This document shows positions 33,126-42,369 of a DNA stretch of 64,000 nucleotides, in pieces. Origin of the DNA: Mycolicibacterium stellerae (GTDB lineage Bacteria > Actinomycetota > Actinomycetes > Mycobacteriales > Mycobacteriaceae); NCBI RefSeq assembly GCF_003719305.1, contig NZ_RARC01000004.1, positions 1 to 64,000 of the forward strand, read 5' to 3'. The notes beneath the pieces are model-generated. The model was not told the DNA's origin. It saw nothing but the letters and a program-made list of their open reading frames with translations, and made no database searches. The translations under genes and the position numbers were made by a program. Every line of letters begins with the position of its first letter. Position 1 is the stretch's first letter.

Positions 33126-34196
33126 ATGTCCAGACCCTCTCGTAAGCGATGGAAACTCGCGGCGCTGTTCACGATCACACTCGTGACCGCCGCTTGCGGG
33201 CTGTCCAATGACGATGCAGGCGATGCGATCGACTCAGTCAAGATCGCTGCGAACAGCGACGTGCCCGCGGGCACCAAACTCGTTGTCGCCGAGCAGAACG
33301 ACACGCAATCACTTCCATGGAATCTCTCCAACGCAGGCAAGGACGCGCCGTACTCGGTGGAGTTCGCGGACTTCAGCGGCGGCTCAGCGGTTATCGAGGC
33401 CTTGCGGTCAGGTGCCGCAGACGTCGGATCCATCGGCGAGGCGCCGGTGCCGATCGCCGTCGACAGCGGGGTCACCGACCTGGTGACCATTGGGTTGCAG
33501 GCTAATCCGGGGACCAGCGGGGGGTACTTCCTCGTCGCCAAGCCCAACAGCGGGATCACGACGATTGAGGATCTGCGCGGCAAGCGCGTCGCGTACCCGC
33601 CGGGCTCGGGACGCCACATGGTCACCGCGGCGCTGCTCAAGCAGCATGGCCTTGACCTCAGGCACGATGTTCAGCCGGTGGAATTGGCTGGCTCCGAAGT
33701 GGTTCCGACCTTCGCGGCCGGTGCCGTCGACGCGGCAATCGTGCTGGGCAACCAGTACTACCAACTCGGCGAGCCGCCGATCCTCGGTGACGGAACGGGA
33801 ATCAACACCGGGATCCAGAGTGTGATCGTGCGCAAGGACATTCTCGACAACCCGGCGAAGGCGGCCGCGATCGGTGACTACGTCGGCCGCGCCGTCGCCG
33901 CGAACAACTGGAAGGACTCGCACGTCGACCAGTGGATCGACGAGTACTACGTGAAGGAACAGGGCATCACCTTCGACCAGGGCAAGAAGCTGTATGAAGA
34001 GGACGGTCTGGCCGCCTACTACCCGATCGACGACGTCTCCACGGGCCTCTTCCAGAAAGTGGCCGACGGGTTGTACGACACCGGGACCACGAAGACACAC
34101 GTCGACGTCAAGCCATATGTCGACGGCCGCTACAACGACATCGTCAACGCACAGAATCAGCTCGACGGTGTCACTCCCAAGCCGATCAACGCATGA
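33126..34196 (+). CDS. ABC transporter substrate-binding lipoprotein, sulfonate/taurine-type
   Basis: 356 residues from the ATG at 33126, chosen because AAGGAA lies about 7 bases upstream and because it gives a normal 24-residue signal: basic SRKRWK, a hydrophobic core and the lipobox LVTAAC with Cys24 lipidated. An ATG at 33087 overlapping the upstream stop would give a longer N-region. The mature protein has the SsuA-type bilobal fold (GSIGEAPVPIA, GKRVAYPPGSGRHM). It captures the solute outside the membrane and feeds the permease. Ligand specificity is not readable, but the TauD neighbours point to an organosulfur compound. Confidence 0.92.
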   Translation: MSRPSRKRWKLAALFTITLVTAACGLSNDDAGDAIDSVKIAANSDVPAGTKLVVAEQNDTQSLPWNLSNAGKDAPYSVEFADFSGGSAVIEALRSGAADVGSIGEAPVPIAVDSGVTDLVTIGLQANPGTSGGYFLVAKPNSGITTIEDLRGKRVAYPPGSGRHMVTAALLKQHGLDLRHDVQPVELAGSEVVPTFAAGAVDAAIVLGNQYYQLGEPPILGDGTGINTGIQSVIVRKDILDNPAKAAAIGDYVGRAVAANNWKDSHVDQWIDEYYVKEQGITFDQGKKLYEEDGLAAYYPIDDVSTGLFQKVADGLYDTGTTKTHVDVKPYVDGRYNDIVNAQNQLDGVTPKPINA

Positions 34197-34217
34197 CAAA
34201 AGAGGGGAAATAGCAAT

Positions 34218-35135
34218 ATGACTCAGGTAGCCCAAGCGCTCGACGTGAGGCCGCAGTCCGGTTGGACAGGTGCAGAGATACACGGTGTCGACCTGACCAA
34301 ACCCCTAGCCGATCACGAGATCGCCGAGATTCGTGCCGCGCTGTTGAAGTGGAAGGTGGTGTTCTTCCGCGGTCAGTTCATCGACCACGACGACCATCTG
34401 AGGTTCGCTTCAGCGTTCGCCGCACCGACGCCGGCACACCCGCTGTTCGACGCCATCCCGGATCCGAAGTATCCGACGATTTATCCGATCTTCCGTGACC
34501 GGTTCAAGGCGAGGTACGGCAGTAGCCGCGGGTTCGACAAGCCGCACTGGCACGCCGACGTGACCGCGGCGGTCAATCCACCGGCCGCGTCCATTCTGCG
34601 GGCTGAGGTCGTTCCGCCCTACGGCGGAGATACCCAGTGGTCCAATACCGTTGCCGCGTACGCCGGGCTGTCGGCCCCATTACAGCGCCTCGCCGACAAG
34701 CTGCGCGCGGTGCACCGGTTTTCACCGCCGGACGGCGCGACCGCAACGGAGGACTACGAGAGGCGGGTCAATCGGCGTCCGTTGGTCACCGAGCATCCCG
34801 TCGTAAGGGTTCACCCCGAGACGGGGGAGAAGGCGCTCTACGTCAATCCCGGATTCACCACACACATCGTTGGTGTTTCACCGCATGAGAGCCGACGACT
34901 TCTCGGCCTGTTCTACGACGAACTGGTACGGCCGGAGTACACGGTGCGATTCAAATGGGAGCCGGGCAGCATCGCATTCTGGGACAACCGGTCAACCGTG
35001 CACCTGGCGCCGACCGATCTGACGCTGGACCACGACCGTCGGCTATACCGCGTGACGTTGGTCGGCGACGTGCCGCAGGGCCCGGATGGCCAGCCATCGG
35101 TTGCGCTGGACGGGGAGCCCTTCGAGGCGATCTAG
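34218..35135 (+). CDS. TauD-type Fe(II)/2-oxoglutarate dioxygenase 2
   Basis: 305 residues, ribosome-binding site GAGGGGA. Iron ligands are in WHADVT (His112, Asp114) with the distal His in DNRSTVHLAP, and an Arg in RRLYRVTLVGD binds 2-oxoglutarate. It is clearly a paralog of the protein at 30560 (about half the residues shared by eye; the starts VRPQSGWTGA and VRPLSGWTGA nearly coincide). Two dioxygenases around one importer suggest two related substrates. It ends the operon. Confidence 0.92.
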   Translation: MTQVAQALDVRPQSGWTGAEIHGVDLTKPLADHEIAEIRAALLKWKVVFFRGQFIDHDDHLRFASAFAAPTPAHPLFDAIPDPKYPTIYPIFRDRFKARYGSSRGFDKPHWHADVTAAVNPPAASILRAEVVPPYGGDTQWSNTVAAYAGLSAPLQRLADKLRAVHRFSPPDGATATEDYERRVNRRPLVTEHPVVRVHPETGEKALYVNPGFTTHIVGVSPHESRRLLGLFYDELVRPEYTVRFKWEPGSIAFWDNRSTVHLAPTDLTLDHDRRLYRVTLVGDVPQGPDGQPSVALDGEPFEAI

Positions 35136-35282
35136 TTCCCTCGCGGCGTGTCGCGGGTGAGTGTGCGAGTGTACTTACGCCGGCCTATTGAACGCTGCGC
35201 AACGCTTCGCGCGCCGCATCGGTCAGCGACATGCAGGGAACGGCACCTGAAGGTCGCTTCGCTAAGACTGCGCGAGCAGAAA

Positions 35283-36017
35283 CTAAAAGGTGAGGGCTTC
35301 GGAGCGTTGGATGGTGCCGGTGACGCCGCTGGCATCCTGTTGCGCCAGGCGGATTGCCGCGTCGGCCATCGCCTCCGGCGGTTCCACCATCTCGGGCGGA
35401 ATCTCCATGCCCGCGCCGCCCGCCTGCCAGCCCTCGGTGAGCACGACCCGCGACGGGCTCAGGCAGTTGACGGCGATGTTGTCGGGCTTCAGGTCGGCGG
35501 CAAGCCCCAGATACAGCCGCTCGACGGCGGCCTTGGAGACCCAGTAGGCGTTGGACCCGGTCATGGTGACGCCGGTGGTGGTGACCGCGATCAACGAGCC
35601 GCCGCCGCGCGCCCTCACGTGTGGGATGACCGCCTTGGTCACTAGGAAGACGCCGGTGAGGTTGACGTCCAGACACAGCTGCCAGCGTTTGAGCGGGGTG
35701 GACTCGATCGGGCCAAGCCACAGCACGCCTGCGTTGGCGACCAGGATGTCGATCCCGCCGAACTCGGCGACCGTGGCGGCCACCGCCGTCTCCACCGAGT
35801 CCTCTCTGGTGACGTCGCACGGCACGGCAAATGCGCGGCCGCCCGACGACGAAATATTTTCGGCGACAGCGTGAATAGTGCCGGGCAACCGGCCCTGCTG
35901 CTCGGAGCGCGCGGCGACCGCGACCGCCGCGCCCTCGCGGGCCAGGGCCGCCGCGACCGTCGCGCCGATACCACGGCTGGCACCGGCGACGAACGCCACC
36001 TTGCCGTGAAGCGTCAC
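35283..36017 (-). CDS. Short-chain dehydrogenase/reductase
   Basis: 244 residues from a GTG at 36017 that overlaps the upstream gene's TGA as GTGA. NAD(P) motif GASRGIG, NAG motif, Thr/Ser in the active-site strand (AVTTTG) and YWVSK are present. The QGRLPGTIHAVAENI insertion resembles HSDL2-like SDRs. It is co-translated with the SDR at 36014 and opposite the mutase chaperone meaB. Probably a hydroxyacyl-CoA or alcohol dehydrogenase in the same pathway. Confidence 0.9.
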   Translation of the reverse strand: MTLHGKVAFVAGASRGIGATVAAALAREGAAVAVAARSEQQGRLPGTIHAVAENISSSGGRAFAVPCDVTREDSVETAVAATVAEFGGIDILVANAGVLWLGPIESTPLKRWQLCLDVNLTGVFLVTKAVIPHVRARGGGSLIAVTTTGVTMTGSNAYWVSKAAVERLYLGLAADLKPDNIAVNCLSPSRVVLTEGWQAGGAGMEIPPEMVEPPEAMADAAIRLAQQDASGVTGTIQRSEALTF

Positions 36018-36778
36018 TTGGGCGGGAAGCGCAGTGCCCCGTCGAGGCGAATGATCTCGCCGTTGAGGTAATCGTTCTCGATGATGCTTACAGCCAGCTG
36101 GGCGTACTCGGTCGAGCGCCCCATCCGCTTGGGGAACGGCACCTGCGGACCCCAGTACTGCTCGAGCTGGTCGGCGGCCTTGCCGTAGGCAGGGGTGTTG
36201 ATGGTTCCCGGGGCGATGGTGTTGACGCGGATGCCGAGCGGCGACAGGTCGCGCGCGGCCACCAACGTCATGCCAAGCACGCCGCCCTTGGCAGCGGAGT
36301 AGGGGAGCTGACCGATCTGGCCCTCATACCCGGCGATCGATGCGGTGTTGACGATCGCGCCGCGGGCGCCCTCCTCCAAGGGTTCGGACTTGGCGATCGC
36401 GGCCGCCGACAGCCGCATCACGTTGAACACCGCCGTCAGATAGAACTCGATCGTCTTCTTGAAGCCGTCGAGGTCAAGGGGCGAGCCGTCCTTGCCGACG
36501 AGCCGACCGCCGCTAGCCGGGCCGCCGTGCGTGTCGACGGAGATCCGGAGCGGAGCCAGCGACACGGCCTCGGCGATTGCCGCGTTGACGGACTCCTCGG
36601 AGGTGGCGTCGGTGGGTACGTAGCGAACCCCGAGCTCACTCTCCAGGGCCTTGCCCTTGTCGTCGGCGAGGTCGGCGACGACCACTTTGGCACCTGCGTC
36701 GTGCAGCCTGCGGACGGTCGCCTCGCCAAGGCCACCTGCGCCACCGACCACAATCGCGGAGCTACCGGCGATTTGCAT
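36014..36778 (-). CDS. Short-chain dehydrogenase, HSD17B10-like (3-hydroxyacyl-CoA type)
   Basis: 254 residues from the ATG at 36778 with AAGGGG about 9 bases upstream. Cofactor motif GGAGGLG, a Ser in [11 protein letters not shown], catalytic [14 protein letters not shown] and the C-terminal [10 protein letters not shown] match the type-10 17-beta-HSD / 3-hydroxy-2-methylacyl-CoA dehydrogenase group. Such enzymes oxidise branched 3-hydroxyacyl-CoAs, which fits the mutase and crotonase in the window. A GAGAAT-N3-ATTCTC operator lies 38-52 bases upstream, shared with divergent meaB. Confidence 0.92.
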   Translation of the reverse strand: MQIAGSSAIVVGGAGGLGEATVRRLHDAGAKVVVADLADDKGKALESELGVRYVPTDATSEESVNAAIAEAVSLAPLRISVDTHGGPASGGRLVGKDGSPLDLDGFKKTIEFYLTAVFNVMRLSAAAIAKSEPLEEGARGAIVNTASIAGYEGQIGQLPYSAAKGGVLGMTLVAARDLSPLGIRVNTIAPGTINTPAYGKAADQLEQYWGPQVPFPKRMGRSTEYAQLAVSIIENDYLNGEIIRLDGALRFPPK

Positions 36779-36815
36779 ATGGTTCCCCTTCTTGCAACTG
36801 ACACTCTCAATCAGA

Positions 36816-36830
36816 GAGAATAACATTCTC
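36816..36830. promoter_or_regulatory. GAGAAT-N3-ATTCTC palindrome (SDR/meaB divergent promoter)
   Basis: GAGAATAACATTCTC has two perfect 6-base arms around three bases. It sits between the SDR start (36778) and the meaB start (36882). It is the same motif as at 26159 and therefore links the MeaB chaperone to the ligase/ferredoxin regulon. Confidence 0.68.
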
Positions 36831-36881
36831 ACACCGACCGAAACGGGGTCACGCCAAGTGCCAGCAGCCATCATCTTTTAG

Positions 36882-37757
36882 ATGACCATCGATGAGCTCA
36901 TCGACGCGGCACGCAACGGGTCCACCCGGGCGGCCGGGCGGTTGCTGAGCCTGGTCGAGAGTTCTCGCCGCGACGAAGTGCTCGACGCGCTCGGCGCGAC
37001 CAACCCTGTCCGCATCATCGGCCTGACGGGGCCACCGGGTGCGGGCAAGTCCACCACGGTCGCCGCCTTGGTCAGCGCGTACCGCGCCCGCGATATGCGG
37101 GTGGCCGTGCTCGCCGTCGACCCGTCGTCGCCGTACAGCGGCGGCGCACTGCTCGGTGACCGGATCCGGATGGCCGCCCACATCAACGATCCCGACGTGC
37201 TGATCCGTTCGGTCGCTACGCGAGGTCACCTCGGCGGTCTGGCCGCCGCGGTTCCCGCGGCCACCCGGCTTCTCGCCGCCCTTTCCTACGACCTGATCGT
37301 GGCTGAGACGGTCGGCGTGGGTCAGTCCGAGATCGAGATCGCCGCGATCGCCGACCCGACGGTCGTCGTGCTCAATCCCGGTGCGGGAGACGCGGTTCAA
37401 GCCGCGAAGGCGGGCTTGCTCGAGGTCGCCGACATCGTCGTGGTGAACAAGGCCGACCGCGAGGGCGCCGACCAGACCGTGCGCGACCTTCGTGCCGAGA
37501 CCAACGCGCCCATCCTGAAACTCATAGCCGCACAGGGGGATGGCATCGCCGAGTTGGTGGAAGCCATCGAGGCGCATGCCCGTGCCGACAGCCCGGAACG
37601 CCGCAAGGCGCGTGCGCGCGGGCAAATTCTGTCGCTGGCCCAGACGAGGCTGCGGGGCCATGCCGATCTGGACCGGTTGGCGGAGCTGGTCGCCGACGGC
37701 CGATCGGACCCCTACACCGCGGCGGAGCAGCTGTTCGCCGTCCCGGTAGAGCCTTGA
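36882..37757 (+). CDS. meaB: MeaB/ArgK-type G-protein chaperone of B12 mutases
   Basis: 291 residues. The P-loop is GPPGAGKST (50-58), followed by VDPSSPYSGGALLGDRIRM, ETVGVGQSE and NKADREG, the classic MeaB/ArgK (P-loop GTPase) signature. MeaB loads adenosylcobalamin into acyl-CoA mutases and ejects damaged cofactor. The client is very probably the two-subunit mutase at 21842-23852, 13 kb away, since no other mutase is present. There is no clear ribosome-binding site, so the message may start near the ATG. Confidence 0.95.
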   Translation: MTIDELIDAARNGSTRAAGRLLSLVESSRRDEVLDALGATNPVRIIGLTGPPGAGKSTTVAALVSAYRARDMRVAVLAVDPSSPYSGGALLGDRIRMAAHINDPDVLIRSVATRGHLGGLAAAVPAATRLLAALSYDLIVAETVGVGQSEIEIAAIADPTVVVLNPGAGDAVQAAKAGLLEVADIVVVNKADREGADQTVRDLRAETNAPILKLIAAQGDGIAELVEAIEAHARADSPERRKARARGQILSLAQTRLRGHADLDRLAELVADGRSDPYTAAEQLFAVPVEP

Positions 37758-37797
37758 TCTGATACACAAAGTTGCGACGACGGAACGGAGCGAAGCG

Positions 37798-39033
37798 GTG
37801 AGCGTATCGAGTCCAACAGTGTCGGGTGGCCCCGTCGTCTTCGATCCGTTCTCGGACGACTACTTCCAAGCACCCTTCGAGACGTATCGCCGAATGCGCG
37901 ACGAGGCGCCGCTGTACTACAACGAGACGTACGACTTCTGGGCGCTGACCCGATACGAGGATGTCTCCGCGGCCATCAAGGATTACGCGACCTTCTCATC
38001 GGCCAAGGGCGTCACGCTCGAGATCGTCAAGGCCGCGGCGTCGGGGGACACGGACAGCCTCGCCGGGAAGATCATCATCAGCCTCGATCCACCCGAACAC
38101 GAGCGGATGCGCAAGCTGGTCAACCGCGTCTTCACGCCGCGAGCGGTCGCGTCACTTGAACAACTGGTGCGCGACACCATCGATCGTTACGCGAGCCAAC
38201 TCGATCCGTCGTCGTTCGACGCGGTCGCCGACTTCGCGGCGCTGTTCCCGGTAGAGATCATCACGTCGATGCTCGGCGTGCCCGCCGCCGACCAGCAGCA
38301 ACTACGGCTCTGGCTTGACGAGAGCCTGGAGCGGAAGCCGGGCCAGATGAGCACATCGCCCGAGGGCATCGAGGCGATGATGAAGTCCGCCGCCTACTAC
38401 TACGAACTCATTCAGGAACGCCGCAAGAAGCCGCAAGACGACATGATCAGCAGGCTCACCGAGGCGGAAGTGACCGAGGACGGGGAGGCCAGGCGGCTCG
38501 ACGATATCGAGATCACCGGGTTCGCCACCATGCTCGGCGGCGCGGGCGCCGAGACGGTGACCAAGCTCGTCGGCAACGCCGTCGTGGTGTTCGCCGACAA
38601 CCCCGACCAATGGCAGAAGCTGCAGGACGACCGCTCCAAGATCCCTGCTGCGTTCGAGGAGCTACTGCGTTACGAGGGTCCGTCGCAGTACCAGATCCGT
38701 ACCACGACTCGCGATGTCACGTTGCACGGCAAGACGATCCCCGCCGATGACCCCGTCATGCTCATCAACGGGTCGGCGAGCCGCGACGAACGGTTCTTCC
38801 CCGACGCCGACCGCTTCGACATCGATCGGGAGCGCAAAGTCGGCTACAACCTGAACTTCGGCTACGGCATCCACAGCTGCCTCGGCGCCGCGCTTGCCAG
38901 GATGGAAGGCCGGATGGCGCTGGACACGTTGCTCGACCTGATTCCGCGGTACGACATCGACCGGTCCGGGCTGCAGCGGGTACACATGACGAACGTGCTG
39001 GGCTGGTGCAACGTACCGGTACGCGTACCCTAG
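37798..39033 (+). CDS. Cytochrome P450
   Basis: 411 residues from a GTG with CGGAG upstream. Heme motif FGYGIHSCLGAALARMEG, I-helix GGAGAETVTK and ExxR EELLR are intact. Soluble class I enzyme. It begins 40 bases after meaB in the same direction and ends 4 bases into the convergent KstD-like gene. Redox partner not encoded next to it. It may hydroxylate the acid or ring handled by the adjacent dehydrogenase. Confidence 0.94.
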   Translation: MSVSSPTVSGGPVVFDPFSDDYFQAPFETYRRMRDEAPLYYNETYDFWALTRYEDVSAAIKDYATFSSAKGVTLEIVKAAASGDTDSLAGKIIISLDPPEHERMRKLVNRVFTPRAVASLEQLVRDTIDRYASQLDPSSFDAVADFAALFPVEIITSMLGVPAADQQQLRLWLDESLERKPGQMSTSPEGIEAMMKSAAYYYELIQERRKKPQDDMISRLTEAEVTEDGEARRLDDIEITGFATMLGGAGAETVTKLVGNAVVVFADNPDQWQKLQDDRSKIPAAFEELLRYEGPSQYQIRTTTRDVTLHGKTIPADDPVMLINGSASRDERFFPDADRFDIDRERKVGYNLNFGYGIHSCLGAALARMEGRMALDTLLDLIPRYDIDRSGLQRVHMTNVLGWCNVPVRVP

Positions 39034-40649
39034 GAGACCGACTTCGCCTTCGCCGCCGCGTATCCGGCACGAAAGCCGAAAACCATTGCCGGGCCGATGG
39101 TCCCGCCCGCACCGCCGTAGGCTTTACCGGTCGCACCGGCCATCGCGTTGCCCGCCGCGTATAGGCCAGGGATCGGCTCGCCGCTGACATGCAGCACGCG
39201 GCCGTCGCGATCCGTGCGCGGACCGCCCTTGGTTCCCATCGCGCCCACCGTCACCGGGACCGCGTAGTAGGGAGCGGTGTCGATCGGGCCGAGGGTCTTT
39301 CCCGCGGTCGTCGCGGCGTCGTTGTCGCCCCAATACCCGTCGTAGGCACTCGAGCCTCGGTCGAAGTCGGGATCGTGTTCGTCTGCGACGTTCTCGTTCC
39401 ACGCGTCCAGCGTTCGCGCCAGGCCCTCGACGTCGATGCCCGTCTTGTCGCCCAGTTCGGCAAGATCCCTCGACTGGCAGAACCACGGGGGCACAGGGCC
39501 GTCGGGCTCCACCCCGAGGAACCCGTATCGCTTGAGGTGCTGGTCGTCGAAGACGATCCAGGCCGGATCGTTGAGGTAGCCGTGGCGCGGGTCGAGATGG
39601 TGAAACGGGCCCGCCATCGAGTTGTATTCGCCCGCCTCGTTGAGGAATCGCTTGCCCGCGCGGTTGACGATGATGCTTCTGGGCCTGGTGCGTTCGAGCC
39701 GGACGCTTCTGCTGCGTGGCTTGCCCTCGAAGGTGTCGCCGGGGATCTGGATGATCGGCACCCACCACGCTTCGCCCATGTTCGCCAGGTCGGCGCCGTG
39801 CGCCATCGCCATCCGCAGACCGTCGCCGGTGTTGTTCGGCGGTGAAACCGGCCCATGCATCGGCCCCCGCAGGAACGCCTCGACCAGCGCCTCGTCCCAT
39901 TCGAACCCGCCGGTGCCGAGCACCACGCCTGCGCGAGCCCTGACGCGAATATCTTTGCCGCCGTGATTGATTCGCACGCCAACGATGACACCGTCGTCGG
40001 CGATCAGCTCCAGCGCTCTTGCCTCGGTGTGGGGAGTCACGCCCAGATCGAGCAGGCCCTTCAGCAACCCGGCGATCAGCGCGGTGCCCGCCACGCAGTA
40101 GTCACCGTCCTTGTCGTCGACGGCGGCGTGGATCCTCGCCCGCGTCTCGGCGTCGATGCCGACATTGCTGAAGTCGGCCGGAAACGACATGATTCGGTCT
40201 TTCCATTCGCCCAGCCGGGCCAGGTCGAACGGTTTGGCGTTCAGCGAGCGACCGCCCGTCGGCCGCCCACCCGGCAGCTCGGGCTTGTAATCCGGGAAAC
40301 CCTCGGCGATCTCGAACTGCAGCTCGCTGTGCTGCTCGACGAAGTCGAGCATCTTCGGGCCGGTGTGCACAAACGTTTCGACGAGTTCGCGATCCATCAC
40401 GCCGAGCGACTGCGCCTCGAGATACCGCAGCGCGTCGGCTTCCGTCAGCTCACCGTCGGGCGAGCGGCGATGCGCGGGTATCCACACGATGCCGCCGGAC
40501 ACCGCGGTGGTACCGCCCACCGTCGCCGCCTTCTCGTACACCGCCACCGATGCACCGCTTGCCGCGGCGGCCAGCGCGGCCGTCAGGCCTGCGCCGCCGC
40601 TGCCCAGCACGACCACGTCGACTTCGTCGTCCCAATCGGTCACCGTCAC
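39030..40649 (-). CDS. FAD-dependent dehydrogenase, 3-ketosteroid-delta1-dehydrogenase-like (copy 1)
   Basis: 539 residues with a GTG start preceded by AAGGGTGAG. The FAD-binding VVVLGSGGAGLTAA and EKAATVGGTTAVSGG at the N-terminus and the C-terminal KAYGGAGGTIGPAMVFGFRAG are hallmarks of the KstD/fumarate-reductase flavoprotein group. Such enzymes remove hydrogen from a cyclic ketone next to the carbonyl. The Tyr in the C-terminal motif is kept. It stands between a P450 and an IclR regulator. A ring-dehydrogenating, possibly aromatising, role is inferred. Confidence 0.9.
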   Translation of the reverse strand: MTVTDWDDEVDVVVLGSGGAGLTAALAAAASGASVAVYEKAATVGGTTAVSGGIVWIPAHRRSPDGELTEADALRYLEAQSLGVMDRELVETFVHTGPKMLDFVEQHSELQFEIAEGFPDYKPELPGGRPTGGRSLNAKPFDLARLGEWKDRIMSFPADFSNVGIDAETRARIHAAVDDKDGDYCVAGTALIAGLLKGLLDLGVTPHTEARALELIADDGVIVGVRINHGGKDIRVRARAGVVLGTGGFEWDEALVEAFLRGPMHGPVSPPNNTGDGLRMAMAHGADLANMGEAWWVPIIQIPGDTFEGKPRSRSVRLERTRPRSIIVNRAGKRFLNEAGEYNSMAGPFHHLDPRHGYLNDPAWIVFDDQHLKRYGFLGVEPDGPVPPWFCQSRDLAELGDKTGIDVEGLARTLDAWNENVADEHDPDFDRGSSAYDGYWGDNDAATTAGKTLGPIDTAPYYAVPVTVGAMGTKGGPRTDRDGRVLHVSGEPIPGLYAAGNAMAGATGKAYGGAGGTIGPAMVFGFRAGYAAAKAKSVS

Positions 40650-40672
40650 TCACCCTTCCCGCGCACGGACCC

Positions 40673-41374
40673 TCACCCGAGGATCGCGGATAATTCTCCT
40701 GCCGCCTTTACGACTGAGTCTCTGCCGTTCATCACCACGTCCTCACGGTGCGAGATGAGGTTGATACATGTCGGCGGCGACGGCGGACTCCGTCGGACGG
40801 GTACCGCAAGCCCGAAGGTGTTCGGCTCGATCTCGCCGTGTGTGATGACCCAACCCTGTTTGCGTGTCTGCGGCACCAGCGGGCGCTCGGCCGGGCGCGG
40901 AGGCATGCTGGCCAACAGGGCGATTCCGGCCGCCCCGCGGTCCAGCGGATAGCGGCTGCCCTCGTGAAAAGACAGCTGATAGAACACATTCGTCGGCACG
41001 ATCACCGCGATGGCGACCTGCTGGTCACCCTCCGCGATGAGCAACGACACCGTGGTGCCGAGTTCATCTGCCAGCGCGCGCAACGTGGGCACGCTCAGCT
41101 GCCGGACATTGTTGTCGAACGACGCGCCGAGCACCGCCAGCGCTGCCGCCGAACGATAACGACCATCTTCGCCCTTGGCCACGAACCGGTACTGCGCAAG
41201 CGTGTTGAGCAGTCGGTACGCGATCGTTCGGTGCACACCGATGTCGTCTGCGACCTGCTGTGCGGTCAGCCCGTTCGGGGCCGCTGCGACCAGCTGGAGT
41301 GCGGAGAGTCCACGCGCAAGGGTCTGTGAACCGGGCGCACTGTTACCTCCAGCGTCGGGACTGGCCTTTGGCAC
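40673..41374 (-). CDS. IclR-family transcriptional regulator
   Basis: 233 residues. The N-terminal winged helix (GLTAQQVADDIGVHRTIAYR) is followed by an IclR effector domain (SRYPLDRGAAGIALLAS). IclR proteins commonly control aromatic catabolism (MhpR, PcaR, CatR) and bind 15-16-bp pseudopalindromes. It is divergent from the mhp-like operon, and a GTGCAC/GTGC palindrome resembling an MhpR box lies between. It is very probably the operon's regulator, with a ring-fission-pathway acid as effector. Confidence 0.92.
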   Translation of the reverse strand: MPKASPDAGGNSAPGSQTLARGLSALQLVAAAPNGLTAQQVADDIGVHRTIAYRLLNTLAQYRFVAKGEDGRYRSAAALAVLGASFDNNVRQLSVPTLRALADELGTTVSLLIAEGDQQVAIAVIVPTNVFYQLSFHEGSRYPLDRGAAGIALLASMPPRPAERPLVPQTRKQGWVITHGEIEPNTFGLAVPVRRSPPSPPTCINLISHREDVVMNGRDSVVKAAGELSAILG

Positions 41375-41424
41375 GACACCCCCTCCTTGACAGACGGATT
41401 CTAGAGAGTGATGCTCTGACTATA

Positions 41425-41440
41425 GTGCACGTACATGTGC
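41425..41440. promoter_or_regulatory. GTGCAC-rich pseudopalindrome, possible IclR/MhpR-type box
   Basis: GTGCACGTACATGTGC has GCAC and GTGC as inner arms and resembles the E. coli MhpR box, which also repeats GTGCAC. It lies 51-66 bases from the IclR start and 66-81 bases upstream of the hydrolase GTG. Binding by the adjacent IclR is inferred. Confidence 0.5.
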
Positions 41441-41467
41441 GATAAATGAGCAGAGTGCTTACAAATT

Positions 41468-41486
41468 ACGAGAATCGGGTTCTCGT
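41468..41486. promoter_or_regulatory. Extended GAGAAT-N3-GTTCTC palindrome before the mhp-like operon
   Basis: ACGAGAATCGGGTTCTCGT has 8-base arms with one mismatch around three bases; its core differs from GAGAAT-N3-ATTCTC by one base. It lies 20-38 bases upstream of the GTG at 41506, which supports that start over the ATG at 41446. Confidence 0.6.
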
Positions 41487-41505
41487 CGTCAAGAAAGGTG
41501 ACGGG

Positions 41506-42369
41506 GTGTCGGAGCACGAAAGCGTCTGGAGTGATCTCCAGGGCGTCGCGTTCTCACAGGGTTACCTCGACGCGGGCGGGGTGCGCACGCGCTACCTGCA
41601 CGCAGGTGACGAGAGCAAGCCCGTACTGGTGCTGCTGCACGGGTCAGGCGGTCACGCCGAGGCCTACGTCCGCAACCTCGAGGCGCACGCCGAACACTTC
41701 TCCACCTGGTCGATCGACATGCTCGGGCACGGGTACACCGACAAGCCGGGCCACCCGCTGGAAGTCAGCCACTACATCGCGCACCTGATGGCGTTCTTCG
41801 ACGCCATCGGCGCCGACCGCGTGCACCTGAGCGGCGAGTCGCTCGGCGGATGGGTGGCATCCCGCGCCGCCCTCGATCACCCCGACCGCATCGACCGGCT
41901 CGTGCTCAACACCGCGGGCGGATCGCAGGCCGACCCCGAGGTGATGAGGCGGATCATCACGCTTTCGATGGCCGCGGTCGAGGCGCCGACCTGGGAAACG
42001 GTGCAGGCGCGGATCAAGTGGCTGATGGCAGACAAGTCCAAGGACTACGACGACATCGTCGCCAGCAGGCAGCGGATCTACCGCCAGCCCGGCTTCGTCA
42101 ATGCCATGCGCGACATCATGGCGCTACAGGACCCGGAGATCCGGGCGCGAAACCTTCTCGGGCCCAAGGAGTACGGAGCGATTACCGCTCCGACACTCGT
42201 GGTGTGGACCAGCGATGACCCCACCGCCGACGTCACCGAGGGCAGGCGAATCGCGTCGATGATCCCCGGCGCCCGGTTCGAGGTGATGCCGGGTTGTGGG
42301 CACTGGCCGCAGTACGAGGATCCGAAGACTTTCAACCGGCTCCATCTGGACTTCCTGTTGGGGCGATGA
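41506..42369 (+). CDS. Alpha/beta hydrolase, meta-cleavage-product (C-C) hydrolase-like
   Basis: 287 residues from the GTG at 41506 (AAAGG about 8 bases upstream). The upstream ATG at 41446 would put a likely operator inside the gene. Nucleophile elbow GESLGGW, acid SDDPTAD and base GHWPQYED make a Ser-Asp-His triad; the oxyanion segment is [12 protein letters not shown]. This fits MhpC/BphD/HsaD-type hydrolases that cleave vinylogous 1,5-diketones after extradiol ring fission. First gene of an operon with an MhpA-like hydroxylase and an MhpB dioxygenase, which strengthens the call. Confidence 0.88.
   Translation: MSEHESVWSDLQGVAFSQGYLDAGGVRTRYLHAGDESKPVLVLLHGSGGHAEAYVRNLEAHAEHFSTWSIDMLGHGYTDKPGHPLEVSHYIAHLMAFFDAIGADRVHLSGESLGGWVASRAALDHPDRIDRLVLNTAGGSQADPEVMRRIITLSMAAVEAPTWETVQARIKWLMADKSKDYDDIVASRQRIYRQPGFVNAMRDIMALQDPEIRARNLLGPKEYGAITAPTLVVWTSDDPTADVTEGRRIASMIPGARFEVMPGCGHWPQYEDPKTFNRLHLDFLLGR

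Noticed and set aside
35185..35240. Short open stretch ending REALRSVQ in the gap between TauD 2 and the SDR
   Set aside because: Only about 15 codons from an ATG, no ribosome-binding site and no recognisable motif; it could be a gene remnant but I cannot support it.
41446..41505. Upstream ATG start for the hydrolase
   Set aside because: It would place a 19-base palindrome inside the gene and add 20 residues unlike hydrolase N-termini. The GTG at 41506 has a ribosome-binding site.
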